A stretch of 17,097 nt of DNA from CAMASH01 sp041746635 (GCA_041746635.1 JBGTGQ010000031.1:1-17097); one strand, 5' to 3'; counted from the first letter of the stretch, positions 7,108 through 14,462 are shown. Notes: generated by a model from the letters alone, not told the origin. Made by a program: numbers and translations.

Positions 7108-7611
7108 TTACCAGCCCTCGCTGATCTTGACCGTCAATTGATTGGCGGCGTCCTGAGCGGCAAGGGGAATGGCCTGGCGTTCGGTCATTTGCAGATCGTT
7201 GTCATCAAAGAACGAGGATCGTCCCCGCACGCGGCCGCGCATGAGGACGATGCCGGTGACGCGCTCGACCACTTCGTAGTTGATGTCCAGGTCGATGGAA
7301 AACTCGGCGGTGGCGAGGACGTTGTTTTGCACGGAGCGGAGCGAACTGCGTTCGATTTTCATCAAGGTGCAGAAGACAATGGCGTCGGCGGTGTCATCCG
7401 AGACGATGGTGTAGGTGCCGTCGCGCTGAATTTGCTTGATGAAGGTGTCGGCCAGCAGGACTTCAACGCGAGGTTCGTAGGTCCGGTTCTTAAAGGTCGG
7501 AACCGCCAGGGTGCGGACGGAACGCATGGGCGTGGGGCGAATTTCCCCCAGTTTATACCCGCAGCCGGCGAGCAGGGCGGAGGCAAGAAGAGCTATGGAA
7601 AGACGCATCAT
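7108..7611 (-). CDS. lptE: LptE-like LPS-assembly lipoprotein
   Basis: A 167-residue lipoprotein with a signal peptide ending in the lipobox LLAGC (Cys17), followed by GYKLG. The mature part reads like LptE: AVPTFKNRTYEPRVE, then a polar helix, and DAIVFCTLMKIERS. LptE plugs the LptD barrel and helps insert lipopolysaccharide into the outer membrane. The start ATG (7611) overlaps the stop of the BamD-like gene as ATGA, a sign of translational coupling. A second Met codon follows immediately. The pairing with a BamD-like gene supports an outer-membrane assembly role. The family is divergent, so the name is probable rather than certain. Confidence 0.75.
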   Translation of the reverse strand: MMRLSIALLASALLAGCGYKLGEIRPTPMRSVRTLAVPTFKNRTYEPRVEVLLADTFIKQIQRDGTYTIVSDDTADAIVFCTLMKIERSSLRSVQNNVLATAEFSIDLDINYEVVERVTGIVLMRGRVRGRSSFFDDNDLQMTERQAIPLAAQDAANQLTVKISEGW

Positions 7612-8792
7612 TCGGAAGGCAGCAGGGGTTCTACCGGGGCGGGAAGGGGCTGAAGATCGCGGATGTTGGTGCGAAATTTCGGCCGTTTGACCACGGGGAG
7701 TTCGTCCGGCACGATGTCGCGTTTGGGCGGGCCGGAATAGTCAGTGAGGGACGAGGTTTCCACCTGGGCTTGCAGGCGGCGGCGCAAGGCGAGTTTCTCG
7801 CCGGACTCCGCCGAGTCGGTGCCCACGCGCAGGGCGTCGTCGCCCACTTCGCCGCGGATTTCCTCGATGCGGGATTTCGCGATTTCGGCGTCGGCGGTCT
7901 TGGGCTGTTTTCGCAAAATGTCGTTGTAATAAATGATGGCGGATTTGTAGTCCTTGGACCAATCGTAAAACTTGGCGATGCGCATCAGATCACTGGCTTC
8001 GTTAGCGCCGATATTGGAAAGATTGTCGCGGGCCTGGGCGGCTTTTTCGCTCTTGGGATACTGGAGGAGAAAATCCTCAAAAGTTTCTTTGGCTAGGATG
8101 AGAGCAGAGAGATCCTGGGAATTCCCGCTCAGCCCCTGCTGCATGTAGATATAGCCGATTTGGTAGAGGGCGTCGTCGCAGACATCGCTGTTGGGGTATT
8201 TATCGAGGACCTTCTGATAGGCCTGACGGGCATCGTTGACCAGGCCCTGGCGTTCGATGGACAGGCCAAGATTGAATTGGGCGATTGGGGCGTGTTTGCT
8301 GAACGGGGCGTTTTTCAAGATGGCCTCGTACATTTTCTGGGCTCGTTCCGTGCCGGGCAAAACCGGCATGCCGAGAAAAACCAGCCGGCGACCCTGCAGG
8401 AATTGATTGGCGATGACGACCTGCTGGGCCACGGCTTTTTCAAATTCCGTGGTATCGGGATAGCGGCTGAGAAGAGTCTGGTAGGCGTCGAAGGCCTTAT
8501 TGGGATTGCCGCTGGCATCGAGCAACTCTGCGATACGGAATTGGGCTTTGGAGGCGAGGGGCGAGGCCGGAAAAGCTTTCATGAACCGCTTGTAAGCGTT
8601 GATTGCCACCTGGGTGTTGCCGGTGGAATCGTATTCCTGGGCGGCGGCGAAGGCGGCTTCGGCATCGGCCGCGGAAGCGCCGACGGATGCGGCGTTCTGG
8701 GCGTCCGGCGACTGGGCAGGAGTCTGCGCCGCAAGAGGATGCGCGGAAAGGAGCGCAAAAATGACGACGGGCACGAAAGTTCTGGAAAACAT
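7608..8792 (-). CDS. bamD: BamD-like outer-membrane assembly protein (TPR repeats)
   Basis: A 394-residue exported TPR protein. A signal peptide (1-22, ending PLAAQ) is followed by repeated helical pairs such as AQEYDSTGNTQVAINAYKRF, FRIAELLDASGNPNKAFDAY, FNLGLSIERQGLVNDARQAY and LYQIGYIYMQQG. The order and spacing match BamD/YfiO proteins, which bind BamA in the outer-membrane protein assembly machine. Two oddities stand out. There is no lipobox Cys at the signal-peptide end (BamD is normally a lipoprotein), and it is much longer than E. coli BamD (245), with a Pro-rich charged tail. It could instead be a YbgF/CpoB-like TPR protein. The start ATG at 8792 lies just below a plausible promoter. 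Confidence 0.72.
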   Translation of the reverse strand: MFSRTFVPVVIFALLSAHPLAAQTPAQSPDAQNAASVGASAADAEAAFAAAQEYDSTGNTQVAINAYKRFMKAFPASPLASKAQFRIAELLDASGNPNKAFDAYQTLLSRYPDTTEFEKAVAQQVVIANQFLQGRRLVFLGMPVLPGTERAQKMYEAILKNAPFSKHAPIAQFNLGLSIERQGLVNDARQAYQKVLDKYPNSDVCDDALYQIGYIYMQQGLSGNSQDLSALILAKETFEDFLLQYPKSEKAAQARDNLSNIGANEASDLMRIAKFYDWSKDYKSAIIYYNDILRKQPKTADAEIAKSRIEEIRGEVGDDALRVGTDSAESGEKLALRRRLQAQVETSSLTDYSGPPKRDIVPDELPVVKRPKFRTNIRDLQPLPAPVEPLLPSE

Positions 8793-8803
8793 GCAGGCGG
8801 CGC

Positions 8804-8832
8804 AAACTAGAAAACATCGCGCCCCCCGTCAA
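8804..8832 (-). promoter_or_regulatory. Candidate sigma-70 promoter for the bamD-lptE-rsmI operon
   Basis: On the minus strand TTGACG (8832-8827) is followed after exactly 17 bases by TAGTTT (8809-8804). Transcription would start about five bases before the bamD-like ATG, giving an almost leaderless message. The -35 is near consensus and the -10 is weak. Confidence 0.35.
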
Positions 8833-8878
8833 GCTGCATACTCCTTCATCGCGCTGGCATCGCGGAAATGATCGCGCT
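8816..8878. repeat. Four ATCGCG direct repeats in the divergent bamD/exonuclease promoter region
   Basis: ATCGCG occurs at 8816, 8848, 8859 and 8871, the second and fourth extended to ATCGCGCT. Spacings of 32, 11 and 12 bases are close to whole helical turns, as in operators bound cooperatively. They flank or overlap the candidate promoter. GC-rich sequence makes such hexamers fairly common, so this is suggestive only. Confidence 0.3.
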
Positions 8879-8889
8879 AGGGTCCCGCC

Positions 8890-9792
8890 ATGCGCCTGCT
8901 GCTGGTGGACGGCCACTACTATCTTTATCGTTCCTTTTTTGCCATTCGCGGACTGACGAATTCGCGCGGTGAACCGACCAACGCCATTTATGGGTTTTCC
9001 AAGGCCCTGCGTCGGATGGTTGCCGATGTGAAACCCGATCTCGGCGCGGTGATCTGGGATTGCGGTCTTCCCGCCCGCCGCACCAATTTGCAGCCGCAAT
9101 ACAAACAAAACCGTCCCAGCATGCCGGAGGAGATGCGTCCGCAGGAGACCTGGTTGCAAAAAAACGTGCCGTTGTTCGGTTTTGCCAGCCTGAGCACCCC
9201 GGACACCGAGGCGGATGACCTGATCGCGTCCTACGCAAGGAAAGGGGCGCAGGATGGCCTGGAGGTCGTGATCGCGACGAATGACAAGGACATCCTCTCT
9301 TTGGCGGACGACCGCACGGCGATTTATTCCACTGCCAAGGCGGACGTGGGCGCGGACGGATTCGCTTTGCTCGGGGCGGCGGAAATCCGCAAAAAATGGG
9401 GCGTGGACCCGCGACAGATCACCGATGTGCTTGCGCTCACCGGCGACAGTTCCGACAACATTCCCGGAGTGGCCGGAGTGGGTGGAAAAACCGCGGCCTC
9501 GCTGCTCAACCGCTTTGAAACGCTGGACAATCTGTTGGCAAAATTGAGCGAAGTTCAGCCCGAACGTTTGCGGGAAAAACTGGTGAACGCGAGGGATCTG
9601 ATCGCGGCGAACCGTCAGATGGTGGCCCTGGATCTCGATCTGCCCTTGCCTCTCCCTGTGGCGGATTTGAAGATCGCGCCGCAATACGACCTTTTGATCG
9701 AGGCCCTGCGGAGCTGTGAGTTCAAGGGATTGCTTAAGGAGGTCGAAACGGAGGCTGGACGCGGTCTTTTAAGTCAGGGTGATTTGCTTTAG
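8890..9792 (+). CDS. Stand-alone 5'-3' exonuclease (PolA N-terminal nuclease family)
   Basis: A 300-residue flap/5' nuclease of the PolA N-terminal type, lacking any polymerase domain. Such enzymes remove RNA primers and 5' flaps. Metal-binding acidic residues are all in place: Asp7 (LLVDG), Asp57, Glu107/Asp109/Asp110 (EADDLIA), Asp132/Asp134 (TNDKD) and Asp186/Asp189 (GDSSDN). YKQNRPSMPEEM (71-82) is the helical-arch motif, and IPGVAGVGGKTA (191-202) is the helix-hairpin-helix DNA-binding loop. The start is ATG at 8890 after AGGGTCC. It is divergent from the BamD-like gene (97 bases) and convergent with folD (44 bases, no clear terminator hairpin). Whether the organism also has a full PolA cannot be seen here. 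Confidence 0.9.
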   Translation: MRLLLVDGHYYLYRSFFAIRGLTNSRGEPTNAIYGFSKALRRMVADVKPDLGAVIWDCGLPARRTNLQPQYKQNRPSMPEEMRPQETWLQKNVPLFGFASLSTPDTEADDLIASYARKGAQDGLEVVIATNDKDILSLADDRTAIYSTAKADVGADGFALLGAAEIRKKWGVDPRQITDVLALTGDSSDNIPGVAGVGGKTAASLLNRFETLDNLLAKLSEVQPERLREKLVNARDLIAANRQMVALDLDLPLPLPVADLKIAPQYDLLIEALRSCEFKGLLKEVETEAGRGLLSQGDLL

Positions 9793-9836
9793 AGAGACTG
9801 CATAGTTTGCGAAGGAACAGCGGCAACGCCTCCGGT

Positions 9837-10709
9837 TTACGCGGTCAGCCGTTCGCAGGCGGTAACGGTGTTGGCCATGAGGAGGGCGATGGTCATGGGG
9901 CCGACTCCGCCGGGGACGGGGGTAATGGCGGCGCATTTGGCGGCCACGGCGTCGTAATCGACGTCGCCGACAAGGCGGTAGCCTTTGGGGGAAGTGGGGT
10001 CGTCGATGCGGTTGATGCCGACGTCGATGACGGTGGCGCCTTCGCGGATGTGATCGGTCCCGAGGAAGTGGGGGCGTCCGATGGCGGCAATGACGATATC
10101 GGCCTGGCGGGTGATGGCGGCGAGGTCGCGGGTGCGGGAGTGGGCCACGGTGACGGTGGCATCGGTGCCGCGACGCAGGAGGAGGAGGGCCATGGGTTTG
10201 CCCACGATCATGCTGCGGCCCACGACGACGGCGTTTGCTCCGGCGGTTTTAATGCCGGCTTCTTCGAGGAGGCGGATGCAGCCGAGGGGGGTGCAGGGGA
10301 CGAAGCCGGTGGTGTCGTCCATGGCGAGCTTGGCCACGTTGATGGGGTGAAAGCCGTCCACGTCCTTGCGGGGATCGATGGCGAGGACGACGGCGGATTC
10401 GTCAATGTGCGGAGGCGGGGGAGACTGGACGAGGATGCCGTGGATGGCGGGATCGGCATTGAGCTGCTGGACGAGGGTGATGAGGTCGGTTTGGGTGGTG
10501 GTGGCGGGGAGTTCGTGTTTAACGGAGTGAAGGCCGAGGTCGGCGGCGCGTTTATCTTTGGAACGGACGTAGGCGCGGGAGGCGGGGTCGTCGCCGATGA
10601 GCACGACGGCTAGGCCGGGCTGGATGCCGCGGGCGGCCAGGGCGGCGATGCGCAGGCGGGTTTCTTCGTGAACTTTCTGGGCGATGGCAGTGCCGTCAAT
10701 CCGTTGCAT
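9837..10709 (-). CDS. folD: Bifunctional methylenetetrahydrofolate dehydrogenase/cyclohydrolase FolD
   Basis: FolD interconverts 5,10-methylene-THF, 5,10-methenyl-THF and 10-formyl-THF with NADP in the cytosol, feeding purine synthesis and initiator-tRNA formylation. The 290-residue protein has Tyr47-x3-Lys51 (catalytic Lys), KDVDGFHP (115-122, catalytic Asp118), GRSMIVGKP (164-172) and PVPGGVGPMT (264-273). One motif differs: the usual QLPLPxHI is QSPPPPHI (95-102). The length is normal. Start ATG at 10709. It is the last gene of the minus-strand block, separated from the acyltransferases by inverted repeat iii, and may be transcribed separately. Confidence 0.96.
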   Translation of the reverse strand: MQRIDGTAIAQKVHEETRLRIAALAARGIQPGLAVVLIGDDPASRAYVRSKDKRAADLGLHSVKHELPATTTQTDLITLVQQLNADPAIHGILVQSPPPPHIDESAVVLAIDPRKDVDGFHPINVAKLAMDDTTGFVPCTPLGCIRLLEEAGIKTAGANAVVVGRSMIVGKPMALLLLRRGTDATVTVAHSRTRDLAAITRQADIVIAAIGRPHFLGTDHIREGATVIDVGINRIDDPTSPKGYRLVGDVDYDAVAAKCAAITPVPGGVGPMTIALLMANTVTACERLTA

Positions 10710-10733
10710 AGGAGGTGTATTTTAGACAGGCTT

Positions 10734-10793
10734 AACAAGATGAACAAGATTCAGAATGGAAGACGCCGCGGGTAAAATCCTGTTAATCCTGTT
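10734..10793. repeat. Intergenic inverted repeat iii (AACAAGATT-type units)
   Basis: The left arm AACAAGATGAACAAGATT (10734-10751) is two 9-base units. The right arm AATCCTGTTAATCCTGTT (10776-10793) is two complementary units, with 15 of 18 positions pairing. The spacer is 24 bases. The right arm overlaps the 3' end of the second DUF374 gene: its stop codon TAA and the last three residues, Glu-Gln-Asp, are encoded by the repeat. The left arm ends 24 bases before the folD start codon. Confidence 0.8.
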
Positions 10794-11430
10794 CCAACTC
10801 CGTTCCGTCTTTTAATTGGGTTTCGAGCCGGGCACGGAGGGTTTCAAACGCCTCGTTGGTGAGTTCGCGCGGGACGGGAATCATTTCGTCCACCGTGACG
10901 GAGACAGTGGAAAACGGCCACGGGATGATGAAGCCGTCCCAGGTTTTCATGCGGAAACAGCGGGAGAATTTTGCGTGAACGGGGGCGAGAACCGCGCCAG
11001 TGGTCTGGGCGAGGAAGATGGCACCCGGGCCCAGTTTGTAACGGGGGCCGCGCGGTCCGTCGGGGGTGATGGCGATGTCGCCGCCGGATTCGACACGGCG
11101 GATGAGTTCGAGCAGGGCTTGCGAGCCTTTGCGCGAGCTGGAGCCGCGGGCGGCGGACATGCCAAAGCCTTGGGCGACTTGGGCGATGATCTCGCCGTCG
11201 CGACTAGGGCTGGTGAGTACGGTGACACCAGCGCGGCGTCCGTGCGGGTAGCAGCGAAGATGGCAGAGGGTGATGCCGAGAATGCGGTTGTGCCAGAAAC
11301 ACATGATGACGGGCTTTTCGTAGCGTCCCGTGGTGAAGCCGATGCGGTCGTCGAAGCGCAGGCGGATGGTGGCGAAGAGGACGCGGAAAATAATGTTGGC
11401 GGCGCGGCCAAGGACTTCTTCGCGGGTCAC
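10783..11430 (-). CDS. DUF374 lysophospholipid-acyltransferase-like protein, copy b
   Basis: A 215-residue member of the DUF374 group of the LPLAT superfamily, likely acting at the inner membrane on a lipid acceptor. Visible features are an N-terminal hydrophobic helix, FWHNR (45-49) as the likely active-site motif, LTSPSRDGE (72-80), RGSSSRKGSQA (95-105) and ITPDGPRGP (121-129). It aligns without gaps to its neighbour over 205 residues, with about 64% identity by hand count. The longest reading frame starts at a TTG at 11685, but that N-terminus is a shadow. I choose GTG 11430, which overlaps the upstream stop as GTGA and aligns exactly with the start of the paralogue. Its C-terminus runs into inverted repeat iii. 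The acyl donor and acceptor are unknown. Confidence 0.86.
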   Translation of the reverse strand: MTREEVLGRAANIIFRVLFATIRLRFDDRIGFTTGRYEKPVIMCFWHNRILGITLCHLRCYPHGRRAGVTVLTSPSRDGEIIAQVAQGFGMSAARGSSSRKGSQALLELIRRVESGGDIAITPDGPRGPRYKLGPGAIFLAQTTGAVLAPVHAKFSRCFRMKTWDGFIIPWPFSTVSVTVDEMIPVPRELTNEAFETLRARLETQLKDGTELEQD

Positions 11431-12077
11431 GACGAGGCTGGGGTTGTGTCCGGAGGAGTGAGGAGGGATTCCACTTGTGCGCGAAGGGTTTCGAATTCGG
11501 TGCTGGTAGTCTCCTGTGGCACCGAGATCATTTCGTTCACGGTGATTGAGACGGTGGAAAAAGGCAAAGGAATGATAAAGCCATCCCAGGTTTTCAAGCG
11601 GACGCAACGGGAAAAGTGCGCCTGCATGGGTACGAGCGGAACGCCGGTGACTTGGGCGAGGAAAATCGCGCCGGGCCCGAAGCAATAACAGGGTCCGCGC
11701 GGTCCGTCAGGAGTGATGGCGATGTCGCGGCCGGTTTCCACGAGCTTGACGAGTTCCCGCATGGCCTGGGAACCGCGGCGCGAACTGGACCCGCGCACGG
11801 AGCCCATGCCGAAGCCGTCCATGCAGCGGGCGAGGAGTTCTCCGTCGCGGCTGGGACTGGTGAGCACAGTGACGCCGGGCCGCAGGCGATGGGGATATCG
11901 CCGCAGAAAAACGTGGGTGATGCCCAGGATGCGGTTGTGCCAGAAGCATAGGATAACGGGGCTGTCGGGTTTTCCGGAACCGAGGCCGATGCGATCATCC
12001 ACCCGTAAACGAAGAGTGAGGAAAAGCAGGCGGAGCGAGTTGGTAATGAGGAAGGCGAAAAACTTTTCGCGGGACAT
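11427..12077 (-). CDS. DUF374 lysophospholipid-acyltransferase-like protein, copy a
   Basis: A 216-residue DUF374-type acyltransferase with the same motifs at the same positions as copy b: FWHNR (45-49), LTSPSRDGE (72-80), RGSSSRRGSQA (95-105), ITPDGPRGP (121-129) and TWDGFIIP (163-170). The classical HX4D acyltransferase pattern lacks its Asp in both copies. Start ATG at 12077, nine bases after the stop of the phosphatase-like gene. Its stop overlaps the start of copy b by four bases. The tandem arrangement indicates local duplication, and the divergent residues near 80-95 may reflect different acyl or acceptor preferences (inference). Confidence 0.87.
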   Translation of the reverse strand: MSREKFFAFLITNSLRLLFLTLRLRVDDRIGLGSGKPDSPVILCFWHNRILGITHVFLRRYPHRLRPGVTVLTSPSRDGELLARCMDGFGMGSVRGSSSRRGSQAMRELVKLVETGRDIAITPDGPRGPCYCFGPGAIFLAQVTGVPLVPMQAHFSRCVRLKTWDGFIIPLPFSTVSITVNEMISVPQETTSTEFETLRAQVESLLTPPDTTPASS

Positions 12078-12086
12078 GGGTCGGGA

Positions 12087-13091
12087 TCAGGCGAGAAATT
12101 GGCGGAGGACTTTTTGCAGCACGGGCCGGGCCTGGGCGGCGAGCAAGGGATTTGCGTAAGCCACCCAGCCGATGCCGGTGGTGGTGTCGAGCGGGGCGTC
12201 GGGGAAGCCGCCGAGGGGGTGTTCGTAAATGACTCCGGCTTCCTCGAGCAGGAGGGCGGTGCAAACATCGTAGGGATGGCAGAGGAGGGAAAATTCCAAA
12301 TCGAGCCGCGCATAAACCAGCGGGCGCAAGTCGCCGACCATGCGGTCGTGTCCGGCGATGAGTTCGTAGAAGGCCCCGGCGGTGCTGAGGTATTGATCCT
12401 CGAAAATGACGGGCGAAGCTTCGCGGCCGACGCCGACGAGTTCGTCCCAGAGGCGCTCCTCGATTTGGGAGGTGAGGGTGCGGCCTTCGGGGAAATACTT
12501 GGCCATCCAGGAAAAGCCGTGGCGGAAATCGGTGGCGGTGGAGGGCGCGAGGGTGAGCGGGTGGCGCGAGCCGTCGAGGATGTTGGTGGACTCCATGCGG
12601 AGGCCCTGGCCGCGGACGGCGCTGATCTGATCGGAGCGCCATTGTTTCGTGGTGGGAAGTTCTGTCATGGCCGCGACAACGATGTCGGAAAGGCGGGTGT
12701 CGTCGCCGCGCTGGGGCGCGATGCCGCTGAGGGTCCAGGCGCTGCGTTTGTCATACATGATGCAGCGGGTGCCATCGATGGGATCGAGCAGGCATTTCCA
12801 TTTGGTGCGGTTGGGTGGAGTGCCGCTGGGAAAACAGAGCCCGCCGGTTTCCTCGATGCCCTCCATGATGACCTGGACGGGTTCGGTGGGGGGCCAGGCG
12901 CGGGTGAACCATTCGCTGATGGCGGCCTCGCTGATTTTATCAATGGCGTAAATGGTGTCGGCGGAGGAATGGGCGGCGACGGCGGCGAGGCCTGTGACGG
13001 TTTTTTCCGCGCGCTCGGCCATGATCCGGTCGCGGAGGTGATCACCGAGCGCGCAGAGCAGGCACCGGAGGTCTTCGGGGGTGGCGCTCAC
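12087..13091 (-). CDS. Inositol-monophosphatase-like (FIG superfamily) protein
   Basis: A 334-residue protein of the Mg-dependent, Li-sensitive phosphatase superfamily. The core motif LDPIDGT (102-108) is clear. DTIYAIDKISE (45-55) corresponds to the first metal-site segment, EGIEETG (77-83) to the GEE motif, and HPYDVCTALLLEEAG (272-286) to the WDxAA motif, with Asp275. It has a long insertion (about 160-265) compared with typical IMPases of 260-270 residues, so the substrate may be an unusual sugar phosphate or phosphate ester. It starts with GTG at 13091, overlapping the stop of the GH75 gene as GTGA. Confidence 0.75.
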   Translation of the reverse strand: MSATPEDLRCLLCALGDHLRDRIMAERAEKTVTGLAAVAAHSSADTIYAIDKISEAAISEWFTRAWPPTEPVQVIMEGIEETGGLCFPSGTPPNRTKWKCLLDPIDGTRCIMYDKRSAWTLSGIAPQRGDDTRLSDIVVAAMTELPTTKQWRSDQISAVRGQGLRMESTNILDGSRHPLTLAPSTATDFRHGFSWMAKYFPEGRTLTSQIEERLWDELVGVGREASPVIFEDQYLSTAGAFYELIAGHDRMVGDLRPLVYARLDLEFSLLCHPYDVCTALLLEEAGVIYEHPLGGFPDAPLDTTTGIGWVAYANPLLAAQARPVLQKVLRQFLA

Positions 13092-14461
13092 GGGTTGGCC
13101 GGCGGGGTGACAATGGCGGGAGAGGACGGGGGATTGGTTTGCACCGCGGGGGCCACAATCGCATCGGACGGTCTGAGGGTGGGTGAAGCCTCCGGGGACG
13201 TGACGGGAGATGCCTCGGGGGTCGGAGTGGGGCTAGGAGTAGGAGTTGGCCAGGGGGGCACATTGTTTTCCCAAGTAAAAACCTCGGGCGCGGTGCCGCC
13301 GATTTCGTCGAGGTATTGGCTGCATTTTTCGCGCCACTTCGCGAGGTCGGGTGGGGCAGCCTTGTCGGCGGTACCGGGAAAGATGAGGTAGGCGACCTTG
13401 ATGTTGCTGACGGAGCGCGATGCGGCGGAAGATTTAGGATTGATCTGCTTGCAGAGGCGAAGGGAGGCTTCGCCGACTTTGGACGAAGGGCCGGCGTCCC
13501 CGACGATGGCGGGGTAGATAGTGCCATTGTAAATTACAGCGGCGTAGTCTCCGATGGCGGGCGAGTAGGCATCTGAGGAATCTCGCAGCATGAAACCCGG
13601 CACGACGATGGTGGGATCGGCCTCGGAAACGAGGAAGCTGGAGGATTTCAGGTCGCTGACAGTCCGGGTCTGGTGCTGGATGGCTTGCTGGATTTCGCTT
13701 TTTCTTTGGGCGCTCAGTCCGGGGGTGGCGGATTCGGCCTTGAGGGCGGTGATTTTGTTTTGGGCTTTTGCGATGAAGGAATTCGGGCGGTCGGTGGTTT
13801 TGGGCCAGCGGTAGCTGGTTTGAGGCTGGAAATAGCGACCGGAGTCGTCCACCTGTACGTTTCGGTCGCCGTCGGAACCGTCCACGTTCACATCCATGTC
13901 GCCAACGACGAGCAGGGCTTTGCGGCCGGTGTCGGGGCTTTTCAGTTCGAGGATGGTTTCGCAATCGTAGAAATTGTGGCGAGAGAGGACTTGGTCGAGT
14001 TGGAAAAGTTTCTCGCGAATAGCGTTGATTTTGTTGCTGTAGAGTTTGGCGAAATAGGGGGAGACGGTGGCGGTCTCAATCAGTTTGGGCATTTGATTGA
14101 GAACCTCGGGAAGTTTGGGGTCGTTGGCGGCGATATCCTCAATGGTGAGGCTGGGGCGGGGGAGTTTGGCGGTGACGGTGATCTGGACCTCGTAGCTGTC
14201 ATCGTCGTTACGTTGGAGCGAGGCGAGTTCGTTGCTGGCCGGAGTGGCGAACTTTGTCTTGAAAGTCACGCCATTGAAGAGGCGCCCCATTTCGACCGGT
14301 TTGCGCGGCAGGGTCGGCACGGGAGTCGGGGTGGGCGTCAGCAGCGGGGTCGGGCTGGCGATGACCACGGGAGTGGGGGTTGGCGATGCCAGTCGAACGG
14401 CCGGGCCGTCGCAGGCGTTAAGCAACGCGCCGGTGACAAGCAAAAGGGAAAACCGTCTCAT
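13088..14461 (-). CDS. GH75 chitosanase-like lipoprotein with Thr-Pro linkers
   Basis: A 457-residue lipoprotein. The signal peptide ends LLNAC (Cys17). A TPTP-rich linker (26-50) leads to a central domain, and a second Thr/Pro/Ser-rich tail fills 403-457. The segment GDYAAVIYNGTIYPAIVGD, then GPSSKVGEASLRL (304-336), matches the active-site region of GH75 fungal-type chitosanases, giving Asp322 and Glu331 as likely catalytic pair. GDMDVNVDG (187-195) and QPQTSYRW also fit the family. An insertion rich in helix-forming residues (about 228-275) sits inside the domain. It is probably surface- or periplasm-exposed and acts on a glucosamine-containing glycan. The start is ATG 14461, one base after the previous stop; an upstream TTG (14479) lies inside the previous gene and would spoil the signal peptide. 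Confidence 0.75.
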   Translation of the reverse strand: MRRFSLLLVTGALLNACDGPAVRLASPTPTPVVIASPTPLLTPTPTPVPTLPRKPVEMGRLFNGVTFKTKFATPASNELASLQRNDDDSYEVQITVTAKLPRPSLTIEDIAANDPKLPEVLNQMPKLIETATVSPYFAKLYSNKINAIREKLFQLDQVLSRHNFYDCETILELKSPDTGRKALLVVGDMDVNVDGSDGDRNVQVDDSGRYFQPQTSYRWPKTTDRPNSFIAKAQNKITALKAESATPGLSAQRKSEIQQAIQHQTRTVSDLKSSSFLVSEADPTIVVPGFMLRDSSDAYSPAIGDYAAVIYNGTIYPAIVGDAGPSSKVGEASLRLCKQINPKSSAASRSVSNIKVAYLIFPGTADKAAPPDLAKWREKCSQYLDEIGGTAPEVFTWENNVPPWPTPTPSPTPTPEASPVTSPEASPTLRPSDAIVAPAVQTNPPSSPAIVTPPANP

Positions 14462-14462
14462 C

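Noticed and set aside
9807..10613. Plus-strand open frame opposite folD
   Set aside because: A Gly/Asp/Val-rich product opposite an unmistakable FolD; shadow.
10707..10718. AGGAGGT on the plus strand near the folD start
   Set aside because: It is on the strand opposite folD and precedes no plus-strand gene, so it cannot act as a ribosome binding site there.
12099..13391. 430-codon plus-strand open frame opposite the IMPase-like and GH75 genes
   Set aside because: Gly/Ala/Asp-rich without recognisable domains, spanning two well-supported minus-strand genes; shadow.
14320..14390. Apparent minisatellite of GGAGT/GGGGT-like units
   Set aside because: It is simply the coding sequence for the Thr-Pro linker of the GH75 lipoprotein.
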